Below, one piece after another: positions 44,305 through 52,423 of a stretch of DNA of 64,000 nucleotides; position 1 is the stretch's first letter; every line of letters starts with the position of its first letter. The stretch lies in contig NZ_JANIAA010000004.1 of assembly GCF_024505145.1 (NCBI RefSeq), positions 124,001 through 188,000 of the forward strand. The letters run 5' to 3'. The notes beneath the pieces were generated by a model. That model made no database searches and was not told where the DNA came from. It saw nothing but the letters and a program-made list of their open reading frames with translations. The position numbers and the translations under genes are program-made. This stretch comes from Streptomyces rugosispiralis (lineage in GTDB: Bacteria; Actinomycetota; Actinomycetes; Streptomycetales; Streptomycetaceae).

Positions 44305-44478
44305 GCGAGGGCCGTGGCGGGCTCGATGCGCACCGACGGGACGACGGTGGCCGCGAAACTGCTCCTCGACCCGGGGGCGCAGGAAGGTCAGGCGCGCAGG
44401 TAGGTGAGGACCGCGAGGACGCGCCGGTGTCCGTGGCCGTTCAGGCGGAGGTCGAGCTTCCGCCGCCGCCCTGGCCTC
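44305..44478. repeat. Direct repeat, right copy
   Basis: Right copy of the 174-bp repeat at 42330-42503, about 90% identical. It contains a dead glycosyltransferase tail (frame ending at TAG 44401-44403) and supplies the last dozen codons of the CitE-like gene (GGQGGGGSSTSA). Confidence 0.9.
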
Positions 44479-45406
44479 CATCGCGGTCATCGGCTCCGGC
44501 CAGCGCCAGCGTCCGGCGGGCCGTCGCCGCCATCGCCTCGTCCACCATCCGCCCCTCGAAGCGCACCGCCCCGGCCCCCTCCGCCTGCGCCCGCTCCACC
44601 GCCGCGATCAGCCGCCGGCAGCGGGCCAGTTCCTCCGTGTCCGGCGAGAACACCTCGTTGACCACCGGCACATGCGACGGGTGGATCACGGCCATCCCCT
44701 CGTACCCCAGCGCACGGTTCTGCTCGGCGAAGCGCCGTAGCCCCGCGAGGTCCGCCACATCCGCCCACAGTCCGGCCACCGGGTGGGGGCGGTCCGCGGC
44801 GCGGGCGTCGAGCAGGACCCGGGCCCGTAGCTCGCGGGTCTCCTCGCCCTCGGGACTCCAGCGGTAGCCGACCGCCCGTTCCACATCCCCGCCCGGCGCG
44901 GCCACCGCGCCCAGGTGAGCGATCCGGGCGGCGGCCCGGCCGATGGCGTACGCCTCGCGCAGCCCGCGCGCCGTCTCCAGCAGCGGCAGCAGGGCGAAAT
45001 GGCCCTCGGGCAGGCCGTGTTGGCGCTCGCACCAGGCCAGCAGTCGATCGGCGGTGATCACGTCCTCGGGGCCGCTCACCTTGGGCAGCACAATGCCGTA
45101 GAGCCCGGGACGGGCCACCGCCCGCAGGTCGTCGGCGCCCTGCCAGCCCGCCGCGCGGTCCAGCGCGTTGATCCGCACGAGCAGCCGCATGGCACCGGGG
45201 GGCGTACCGGCCGCCCGGTCGACGGCCCCGGCCACGGCCTCCCGCGCCGCCGCCTTGCCGTCCTCCGGGACGGCGTCCTCCAGGTCGAGGATGGCCGCGT
45301 CGGCGCCCGCCGCCTCCGCCTTGGCAAGCCAGCCGGTCCGGCCGCCGGGCACGAAGAGCAGGGAGCGCAGCGGGACACGGGGAGTCGTCACGCCGTCAGA
45401 TGACAC
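44441..45406 (-). CDS. CitE/HpcH-HpaI family lyase (malyl/citramalyl-CoA lyase-like)
   Basis: 321 aa TIM-barrel lyase. RSLLFVPGGRTGWLAKAEAAGADAAILDLEDAVPEDGK is the CitE N-terminal signature, with LLVRINALD, LLPLLETARGLREAYAIG (metal Glu) and GMAVIHPSHVPVVNEVFSPD. It cleaves or forms a C-C bond of an acyl-CoA such as citramalyl-CoA. GTG 45406 follows GGAGG and overlaps the CoA-transferase stop by 11 bases; a second GTG is at 45391. The very end is encoded in the direct repeat, so the native C-terminus may have been replaced. Confidence 0.87.
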   Translation of the reverse strand: MSSDGVTTPRVPLRSLLFVPGGRTGWLAKAEAAGADAAILDLEDAVPEDGKAAAREAVAGAVDRAAGTPPGAMRLLVRINALDRAAGWQGADDLRAVARPGLYGIVLPKVSGPEDVITADRLLAWCERQHGLPEGHFALLPLLETARGLREAYAIGRAAARIAHLGAVAAPGGDVERAVGYRWSPEGEETRELRARVLLDARAADRPHPVAGLWADVADLAGLRRFAEQNRALGYEGMAVIHPSHVPVVNEVFSPDTEELARCRRLIAAVERAQAEGAGAVRFEGRMVDEAMAATARRTLALAGADDRDGGQGGGGSSTSA

Positions 45407-46610
45407 CCTCGGCCTCCAGCTTCGCCAGCCGTCCGCCGTCGATGCCCAGCCACTCCCCGTAGACCAGCGCGTTGTCCGCGCCGAGCGCGGGGCCGGTCCG
45501 CCACACCGCGCCGGGGGAGCGGTGGAAGCGCGGGATCACGGCCTGCATCCGCACCGGGCCGAGGTCGGGATCGTCCACCGTGATGACGTCCTCGCGTTCG
45601 GCGTAGACCGGGTCGGCGACGATATCGGCGGCGGTGAACACCCGCGAGGCCACCACCTCGGCCCGCTCGAACGCGGCGAGGCATTCGGCCGCCGGGCGCG
45701 CCGCCACCCACTCCCGCAGTTCCGCGTCGAGCCGCTCGCGCCCCGCGTGCTGCTGCTCCACGGTGGCGAACTCCTCGTCGGGCAGGCCCAGCAGCCGCAC
45801 CACATTGCGCACCGAGCGGGTGGTGGCGGAGGTGACGGTGAGCCAGTCGCCATCGGCGCTGCGGTAGGTGTTGATGACGGCGGCCGGGGCGACGGCCAGC
45901 TGGTTGCCCGCCCGCTCGGGGGCCGTACCGAGCTGGTCGTACGCGATGATCTGCCACTCCACCAGGCGGTACAGCGGCTCGAACAGCGCCAGGTCGATCC
46001 ACTCGCCGTCGAACGAATCCGGATCGGTGTCCCGGCGGTGCAGCGCGGCCAGGACCGCGAACGCGCCCATCAGCCCGGTGACCGCGTCGCCGTGCGAGAA
46101 GCCGGTGTGCACGGGCGGGCCTTCGGGGAAGCCGGTCAGATGCACCACCCCGCTGCGGGCCTCGCCCATCTTCCCGAAGCCGGGGGCGTCGGCCCGCGAG
46201 GAGGTGGCGCCGAACCCGGAGATCTGCAGCAGGATCGCGGTGGGATTGAGGGCGTGGACGGCCTCCCAGTCCAGGCCCCAGGCGCGCAACCGGCCGGCCC
46301 GGAGCGTCACGATCACCACATCGGCCCAGGCGATCAGCTCCCGGGCGACCTCCCGGCCCTCCTCGTGGTGCAGATCCAGGGTCACCGAGCGCTTGTTGCG
46401 GCCCGCCACCTTGAACCACAGCGGTACGCCGTCGCGCCGCGGGCCCATCGCCCGCGCCGCGTCACCGGAGCCCGGCGGCTCCACGTGGACGACGTCCGCG
46501 CCCTGGTCGGCGAGCATCCCCCCGGCGAGCGGGCCCGCCACCACATGCGCGAACTCCACCACCTTCAGCCCTGTGAGCTGTCCCTGCCCTGTGCTGGTCT
46601 GGTCCTCCAT
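45396..46610 (-). CDS. Type III CoA-transferase (CaiB/BaiF family)
   Basis: 404 aa. LTGLKVVEFAHVVAGPLAGGMLADQGADVVHVEPPGSGD is the family entry motif; the probable catalytic Asp is Asp175 in HGDAVTGLMGAFAVLAAL. It transfers CoA between organic acids. ATG 46610 is chosen over the longer frame from 46682 because the family N-terminus starts here. Overlap with the CitE-like gene indicates a joint acid-CoA degradation step, with the CitMHS transporter nearby as a source of the acid. Confidence 0.88.
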   Translation of the reverse strand: MEDQTSTGQGQLTGLKVVEFAHVVAGPLAGGMLADQGADVVHVEPPGSGDAARAMGPRRDGVPLWFKVAGRNKRSVTLDLHHEEGREVARELIAWADVVIVTLRAGRLRAWGLDWEAVHALNPTAILLQISGFGATSSRADAPGFGKMGEARSGVVHLTGFPEGPPVHTGFSHGDAVTGLMGAFAVLAALHRRDTDPDSFDGEWIDLALFEPLYRLVEWQIIAYDQLGTAPERAGNQLAVAPAAVINTYRSADGDWLTVTSATTRSVRNVVRLLGLPDEEFATVEQQHAGRERLDAELREWVAARPAAECLAAFERAEVVASRVFTAADIVADPVYAEREDVITVDDPDLGPVRMQAVIPRFHRSPGAVWRTGPALGADNALVYGEWLGIDGGRLAKLEAEGVI

Positions 46611-46715
46611 GCGGCCAGGCTGCGGGGCGGGGCGTATGCGCGTCCAGCAATGAAAGGGGATCAATTCATGCGGATCTCGCAAGGATCGCCGCCCGGCCGT
46701 GCACGCCCCGCGACC

Positions 46716-47654
46716 TCACTCCTCATCCGCCTCCTCCCACACCACCCCCGCCGGCAAGGCATCCGCCGCGGAGCGGAACTCCTCCAGCTGCTCCAGGAAG
46801 CGCCGCGCCCCCGGCGGAAGCGTGCGACGCGTCGGCAGGACGACGTACAACCGGCGCTCCACCACCGGCCCCACCAGTGGGCGCCGCACCAGCCGGCCCG
46901 GCCCCACCAGCGGATGGACCAGGGCGGGCAGCGCGGAGACGCCGAGCCCGGCCGCCACCAGACCGCCCACCGTGGCCACGTTCGACGCCTCGGCCGTCGG
47001 GTTCGCCTCCATCCCGGCCTGGGCGAAGGCCGCGTCGGTCATCCGGCGCACGCTGGAGTCGGTGCCCACCGCGAGGAACGGCTCCCGGCCCAGCTCCTCC
47101 CAGGTCACCTCCGCCCGCTCGGCCAGCGGATGGTGCTCCGGGAGCACCGCGTCGAAGCGGTCCCGCACCAGCGGCCGCAGCCGTACGCCCGGGGCGCGCC
47201 GCGCCACCGTGCTGACCGCGAAGTCGGCGTCCCCGTCGACCACCCGGTCCAGCACCGAGCGCTCCAGCCCGTCCAGCAGCCGTACGGTCATCTCCGGGCG
47301 CCGCGCGCGGAAGGCGGAGATCACCGGCGGGAGCAGCACGGCCGCGACCGAGGGCAGGGTCGCCAGGGCCACCGCACCGCGCTCACCGGCGCCGTACCGC
47401 CCCAACTGGGCCAGGCCCGCGCGGTGCGCGGAGAGGATCTGGTCGGCGATCCGCAGCGCCTCGGCGCCCGCCGGGGTGAGCCGCACATTGCGGGTGTCCC
47501 GCTCCAGCAGCCGCATCCCCAGCGTCCGTTCCAGATCGGCGACCGCACGGCTCAGCGACGACTGGGACACATGCAGTTCGGCGGCGGCCGCGGTGAAGCT
47601 CACGGCCCGTGCGACCGCCGCGTACGCGGTCAGCTGGCGCAGGGTGACGTCCAT
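46716..47654 (-). CDS. LysR-family transcriptional regulator
   Basis: 312 aa. HTH at ~3-60 (LRQLTAYAAVARAVSFTAAAAELHVSQSSLSRAVADLE) and a LysR substrate-binding domain with GMRLLERDTRNVRLT and GLVAAGLGVSALPALV. It is divergent from the CitMHS transporter and upstream, on the same strand, of the CoA-transferase/lyase pair, so it probably controls both. ATG 47654. Confidence 0.93.
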   Translation of the reverse strand: MDVTLRQLTAYAAVARAVSFTAAAAELHVSQSSLSRAVADLERTLGMRLLERDTRNVRLTPAGAEALRIADQILSAHRAGLAQLGRYGAGERGAVALATLPSVAAVLLPPVISAFRARRPEMTVRLLDGLERSVLDRVVDGDADFAVSTVARRAPGVRLRPLVRDRFDAVLPEHHPLAERAEVTWEELGREPFLAVGTDSSVRRMTDAAFAQAGMEANPTAEASNVATVGGLVAAGLGVSALPALVHPLVGPGRLVRRPLVGPVVERRLYVVLPTRRTLPPGARRFLEQLEEFRSAADALPAGVVWEEADEE

Positions 47655-47798
47655 GGTCCGTGAGCGTAGGCGCGGCGGCCGGGCAGGGGAACTGTTGCGC
47701 GAAACGCATGGATAGATCTGTGTTCGATGCTGGACGCGGATCTTTCCCCGCTCGGAAACTCTTCGGCAGCACCCGACCGGACGAGGAAGCGAGCGGCC
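47655..47798. promoter_or_regulatory. LysR/CitMHS divergent promoter
   Basis: 144 bases between divergent starts. It should hold LysR T-N11-A sites; no perfect palindrome was picked out. Confidence 0.4.
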
Positions 47799-49106
47799 AT
47801 GCTGGCAGCACTGGGGTTCTGCACGATCGGCGGCTTCCTGCTGCTCACCATGACCAAACGGGTCTCGGTGCTGGTGGCCCTCGTCCTCACGCCCGTGGTC
47901 ACCGCGGTCATCGGCGGATACGGCGACGAGCTGGGCCCGATGGCGCTCGACGGTCTTTCCAAGGTCGCCCCGACCGGCATCATGATCGCCTTCGCGGTGC
48001 TCTACTTCAGCCTGATGATCGACGCGGGCCTCTTCGAACCGCTGATCCGCGGCATTCTCCGCGCTGCCAAGAACGACCCGGTACGGATCACCGTCGGCAC
48101 CGCCGTGCTGACCGTATGCGTCGCGCTCGACGGGGACGGTGCCTCCACCTTCCTCATCACCATCTCCGCGCTGCTCCCCGTCTATCAGCGGCTCGGGATG
48201 AGCCGGCTGGTGCTCGCCGGGGTGGTCGGCCTGGGCGCGGGCGTGATGAACATGATCCCGTGGGGCGGGCCGACGGCCCGCGCCGCCGCGGCCCTGAAGA
48301 TCGACACCTCCGACATCATCACGCCGCTGCTGCCCGCCCTCGCCGCCGGTATCGCCTGGGTGCTGCTCGCCGCGTATCTCATCGGACGCCGTGAGCGGCG
48401 GCGGCTCGGCGCCCTCGATCCCGCGCCACGGGCCGAGGTGGCGGTCGGGGACGGCCCCGGCACGCCGCGGGTCGCCGCCCGCCCCGGTCTCGCGCTCACC
48501 GTCTTCAATCTGCTGCTCACCGTGGCCCTGCTGGTCTGCCTGGTGCTGGAGGCCATGCCGCTGCCGGTGCTCTTCGTCTTCGCCTTCGTCCTGGCGCTGC
48601 TGGTCAACCACCCCCGCTGGGAGGACCAGCAGGAGCTGCTGGAGAAGCACGGCAAGAGCGTGGTGCTCGTCATCACCATGATCTTCGCGGCCGGGGTGTT
48701 CACCGGCATTCTCGGCGGCACCGGGATGATCGGGAAGATGGCCGAGGCGCTGGTCGACGTCATCCCCGACGGGCTCGGCGGCCATCTGCCGGTGCTCGTG
48801 GCCGTCACCAGCATGCCGCTGAGCCTCGTCCTCACCCCGGACGCCTACTACTTCGGGGTGCTGCCGGTGCTCGCCGGGACCGCCGACGCCTTCGGCACCG
48901 ACCACGCCGAGATCGCCCGCGCGGCCGTCCTCGGCCAGATGACCACCGGCTTCCCGTTGAGCCCGCTCACCGCCGCGACCTTCATCCTCCTGAGCATGAG
49001 CGGCGTACAGCTCGGGGAGCACCAGCGCTTCATCTTCCGCTGGGCCTTCGGAACCACGCTCGTGATGACCGCCGCCGCCCTCGCGACGGGCGCCCTGCCG
49101 CTCTGA
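47799..49106 (+). CDS. CitMHS-family citrate/divalent-metal transporter
   Basis: 435 aa, the normal length from ATG 47799 (GAGGAAG upstream); the earlier start at 47727 adds a hydrophilic leader. About 12 hydrophobic segments; characteristic blocks are TICGGFLLLTM-like N-terminus, DGDGASTFLITISALLPVYQRLG, NMIPWGGPTARAAAAL and LTPDAYYFGVLPVLAGTA. It imports metal-citrate or a related carboxylate with protons. Opposite the LysR gene. Confidence 0.92.
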   Translation: MLAALGFCTIGGFLLLTMTKRVSVLVALVLTPVVTAVIGGYGDELGPMALDGLSKVAPTGIMIAFAVLYFSLMIDAGLFEPLIRGILRAAKNDPVRITVGTAVLTVCVALDGDGASTFLITISALLPVYQRLGMSRLVLAGVVGLGAGVMNMIPWGGPTARAAAALKIDTSDIITPLLPALAAGIAWVLLAAYLIGRRERRRLGALDPAPRAEVAVGDGPGTPRVAARPGLALTVFNLLLTVALLVCLVLEAMPLPVLFVFAFVLALLVNHPRWEDQQELLEKHGKSVVLVITMIFAAGVFTGILGGTGMIGKMAEALVDVIPDGLGGHLPVLVAVTSMPLSLVLTPDAYYFGVLPVLAGTADAFGTDHAEIARAAVLGQMTTGFPLSPLTAATFILLSMSGVQLGEHQRFIFRWAFGTTLVMTAAALATGALPL

Positions 49107-49133
49107 CCCGCTCCGATCAGTGAGGACCCGTCC

Positions 49134-51218
49134 ATGCCGTCCGCACCCCGGCTGTCCGCCCTGCCCCTGGCCATCGCCCTCACCACGGCCCTCGCCACCC
49201 CGCTCGCACACGCCGCCGGCCCCGCGCCGTCCGCCCTCCCCTCCTTCGCCGGCGAGTTGACGGCGCGGCGCTACGACGGGAGGAGCGACGATCTGCTCAC
49301 CGCCGGACTCGGCTTCACCGGGCTGCGCGGGCCGATGCCGCGGGCCGCCGACCCCGACCGGCCCACCGCCGCCGAGCTGCGCCGCCAGGCCATCTGGGGT
49401 TCGGCCGGGCTGTCCGCGGGCTCCGGCGGCGGTCTCGGGCGGCTGTACGGGCCCGATGTCGACCGGGGCCGACCGGTGCCCGGTGACGGCAAGGTCGCGG
49501 GTGTCGAGTACCGGGCCGTGGCGGGCACCGGCGCCCACAGCGTGAGTTTCGTCGTCCAGGTCCCGGACGACATCGACCGCGACCGGCCGTGCGTCGTCGC
49601 CGCGCCCGCGACCGGGCTCGGCGGCGTCTACAGCATGGTCGGCACGGCCGGGGCCTGGGGTCTGCACCACCGCTGCGCGGTCGCCTACACCGACAAGGGG
49701 ATGGGCCCGGCCTTCGACGACCTTCACTCGGGCACCGTCATGGCCTACGACGGAACCACCGGTCCACGCGCGGAACTTCGCGGCCGTACCGCCTTCGACG
49801 CCGGGCTGAGCGACGCCGAGCGCGCCCGCTTCGACGCGGCGCACCCGTACCGCGTCGCCTACAAGATGGCCCACTCAGGGGCGAATCCGCAGGCCACCTG
49901 GGGACGCGATGTGCTGCGCTCGATCCGGCTCGCCCTCGCCGTGCTGAACCGCGACTGGCGCGACGGGGCGCCCCCGGCGGGCTACACCCCCGCCTCCACC
50001 ACGGTCCTGGCCACCGGGGTCTCCAACGGCGGCGGCGCGGCCGTCGCCGCGGGCGAGGCCGACCGCACCGGGCTCATCGACGCGGTCGTGGCCTCCGAAC
50101 CGCAGCTGAACCTCGCCCCCCTGGACGGGATCCGGGTCCGTCAGGGCGGGCGGGCGGTACCCGCCGCCGGATTGCCCCTGATCCGGTACAACGCGCTGGC
50201 CTCACTCCTCCAGCCGTGTGCCGCGCTCGCCGAGCCCACCGCGCCCGGCTACGCGGGCGTGGACGTGTCCGCCGCGCGGCGCCGCTGCGCCGCCCTCGTC
50301 GGCGACGACCCGCGGCTGATCCCGCGCCGGGACGCCGAGCGGGCGGGCCCGGACGGGCTGCCGCGCCTCGCCCAGGACGCCCTGGTACGCGCCGGATTCC
50401 AGCCCCAGTCGGGGTATCTTCAGGTCTCGCACTACGATCCGCAGACCCCCGCCTCCTATGCGATGAGCTTCGCCCGCGCCTCGGTCGACGACGCGCTGTG
50501 CGGCTACGGCTGGGCCCGCACCGACTCCTCCGGCACCCCGGTGCCGTACCGCCGGGCGGAACTGGCCGGCGCCTTCGGCACCAGCTCCGGCCGGGCGCCC
50601 GCCCCGGGCGCGCTGATCGACGAGAACTCGCCCGGCGGACCCGTGGCCGACACCCACTCCGTCGGACCCGGCGGCGAGCACGACTACAACCTGCGGGGAG
50701 AGGCTTGCGTCTACCGGCTCGCCTTCCCCCGGACCGGGGCGCCGCGCGCCGAGCGGGACTGGGCGGCACGGCTCGCCGAGGGGCTGGACGAGACCCGGCG
50801 CGACGGCGATCTGCACGGCAAGCCCGCGCTGATCGTGCAGGGCCGCGATGACACCAGGGTGCCGGTCAACCACAGCTCACGCCCGTACCTCGGGCTCAAC
50901 TCCCGAGCTCGGGGCGGGCCGGGCACCGTCAGCTATGTCGAGGTCACCCACGCCCACCACAGCGATTCCCAGGCGGCCGGGTTCGACAACCGGTATGTAC
51001 CGCTCGGCTACTACTACCAGCAGGCGCTGGACCTGATGGGGGAGCGGCTGTGGGGGCGGGCCGAGCTACCGCCCAGCCAGGTCGTGCGCACGGTGCCACG
51101 CGGCGGTGAGCCGGGGCACGCCCCCGAGCTGACCCGGGCCAACGTCCCGCACATCGCCTCCGATCCGGCGGCCGGGGACCGCATCCGGGTGACCGGCGGG
51201 ACGGTGTGGGTGCCCTGA
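49134..51218 (+). CDS. Secreted D-3-hydroxybutyrate oligomer hydrolase
   Basis: 694 aa, the length of the 3HB-oligomer hydrolase family. Signal peptide (LPLAIALTTALATPLAHAAG) then SFAGELTARRYDGRSDDLLTAGLG. The serine nucleophile is Ser297 in GVSNGGGAAVAAGE; a late HAHHSDSQAAGFDNRY block probably holds the His. It would degrade 3-hydroxybutyrate oligomers from PHB. It starts 27 bases after the CitMHS stop, so it may be in the same operon. Confidence 0.88.
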   Translation: MPSAPRLSALPLAIALTTALATPLAHAAGPAPSALPSFAGELTARRYDGRSDDLLTAGLGFTGLRGPMPRAADPDRPTAAELRRQAIWGSAGLSAGSGGGLGRLYGPDVDRGRPVPGDGKVAGVEYRAVAGTGAHSVSFVVQVPDDIDRDRPCVVAAPATGLGGVYSMVGTAGAWGLHHRCAVAYTDKGMGPAFDDLHSGTVMAYDGTTGPRAELRGRTAFDAGLSDAERARFDAAHPYRVAYKMAHSGANPQATWGRDVLRSIRLALAVLNRDWRDGAPPAGYTPASTTVLATGVSNGGGAAVAAGEADRTGLIDAVVASEPQLNLAPLDGIRVRQGGRAVPAAGLPLIRYNALASLLQPCAALAEPTAPGYAGVDVSAARRRCAALVGDDPRLIPRRDAERAGPDGLPRLAQDALVRAGFQPQSGYLQVSHYDPQTPASYAMSFARASVDDALCGYGWARTDSSGTPVPYRRAELAGAFGTSSGRAPAPGALIDENSPGGPVADTHSVGPGGEHDYNLRGEACVYRLAFPRTGAPRAERDWAARLAEGLDETRRDGDLHGKPALIVQGRDDTRVPVNHSSRPYLGLNSRARGGPGTVSYVEVTHAHHSDSQAAGFDNRYVPLGYYYQQALDLMGERLWGRAELPPSQVVRTVPRGGEPGHAPELTRANVPHIASDPAAGDRIRVTGGTVWVP

Positions 51219-51274
51219 CCGGATCTTCCACGGGTCGTCGCGCGGGCCCGCGGCGGGGGCGCGGGGGCGTGTGG

Positions 51275-52339
51275 TCAGTCCCCGGCCAGGGGCGGGCGGT
51301 GCGGTTCGATGACCGTGACCCCGCCCCGGCCCCCGGAGGCCATCGTGGACAGCGCCTCCGGGACCGCGTCCAGCCCGATCACATCGGTGACCAGCAGATC
51401 CGGCCGCAGCGAACCGGCCTCGACCATCTCCATCATCGGGCCGTAGTCATGGGCGGCCATGCCATGGCTGCCCAGCAATTGCAGCTCCAGCGCGATGACC
51501 CGGTCCATCGGGATCATCGGGGTTCCGGCGGCCGGGGGCAGCAGCCCGACCTGGACATGGCGGCCGTGGCGGCGCAGGCTCTTGATGGACGCCGCGCAGG
51601 TCCGCGGGGAGCCCAGCGCGTCGAGCGAGACATGGGCGCCGCCGCCCGTCGCGTCCGCGACCGCCTCCGCCACCGAGCCCAGGGTGGACGCCACGTCCAC
51701 GCACACCGCCGCGCCGAACCGGGCCGCGAGGGCGAGCGCCTGCGGCGAGATGTCCACCGCCACCACCCGGGCCCCGGCCGCGGCGGCGATCATCACCGCG
51801 GAGAGGCCCACCCCGCCGCAGCCGTGCACCGCGACCCACTCGCCAGGCGCCACCCGGCCCTGGGCGACGACGGCGCGGAAGGCGGTCGCGAAGCGGCAGC
51901 CCAGACCGGCGGCGGTGGTGAACGACAGCTCGTTGCGTATCCCGACCAGGTTCACGTCCGCGTTCTCGATCGCCACGTACTCGGCGAACGAGCCCCAGTG
52001 GGTGAAACCGGGCTGCGTCTGCCGCTCGCACACCTGCTGGGCGCCCTCCGCACAGGCGGCACAGCGCCCGCAGGCGCAGACGAACGGCACGGTGACCCGC
52101 TGCCCCGGGCGCCAGTTGAGGACGTCGGGGCCGACCTCCTCCACCACCCCCGCCAGCTCATGGCCGGGGACGTGCGGCAGCCGGATGTCCGGGTCGTGCC
52201 CCATCCAGCCGTGCCAGTCGCTGCGGCACAGCCCGGTGGCCTCGACGCGGATCACCGCGCCGCGCGGGGAGGGAGCGGGGTCCTCGACGCTCCGGACCTC
52301 GGGCCGGCGCCCGAACTCGTCGAACACCACAGCACGCAT
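51275..52339 (-). CDS. Zinc-dependent alcohol dehydrogenase (MDR family)
   Basis: 354 aa from ATG 52339 (GAGGGA upstream). Catalytic Cys in [10 protein letters not shown], His-Glu in PGHELAG, four structural Cys in [19 protein letters not shown], and NAD(P)-binding [12 protein letters not shown]. Broadly similar to the dehydrogenase at 3551, but not in an operon with a transporter. Substrate unknown. Confidence 0.88.
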   Translation of the reverse strand: MRAVVFDEFGRRPEVRSVEDPAPSPRGAVIRVEATGLCRSDWHGWMGHDPDIRLPHVPGHELAGVVEEVGPDVLNWRPGQRVTVPFVCACGRCAACAEGAQQVCERQTQPGFTHWGSFAEYVAIENADVNLVGIRNELSFTTAAGLGCRFATAFRAVVAQGRVAPGEWVAVHGCGGVGLSAVMIAAAAGARVVAVDISPQALALAARFGAAVCVDVASTLGSVAEAVADATGGGAHVSLDALGSPRTCAASIKSLRRHGRHVQVGLLPPAAGTPMIPMDRVIALELQLLGSHGMAAHDYGPMMEMVEAGSLRPDLLVTDVIGLDAVPEALSTMASGGRGGVTVIEPHRPPLAGD

Positions 52340-52423
52340 GGACACCGCTCCCTCGCTCGACCACATCCCCCATGGCCCGTGGGTCCAGGCGGGCCATAGA
52401 ACCTACACCACAACCGGCCGGTA

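Noticed and set aside
44245..44403. Short plus-strand ORF MANLTKAAEDNEKKIG... ending in the glycosyltransferase tail
   Set aside because: It is a chimera of unrelated DNA and the right repeat copy, with no ribosome site and no family.
48185..48835. 216-aa minus-strand ORF under CitMHS
   Set aside because: Antisense of membrane-helix codons; Ser/Arg-rich with no motif.
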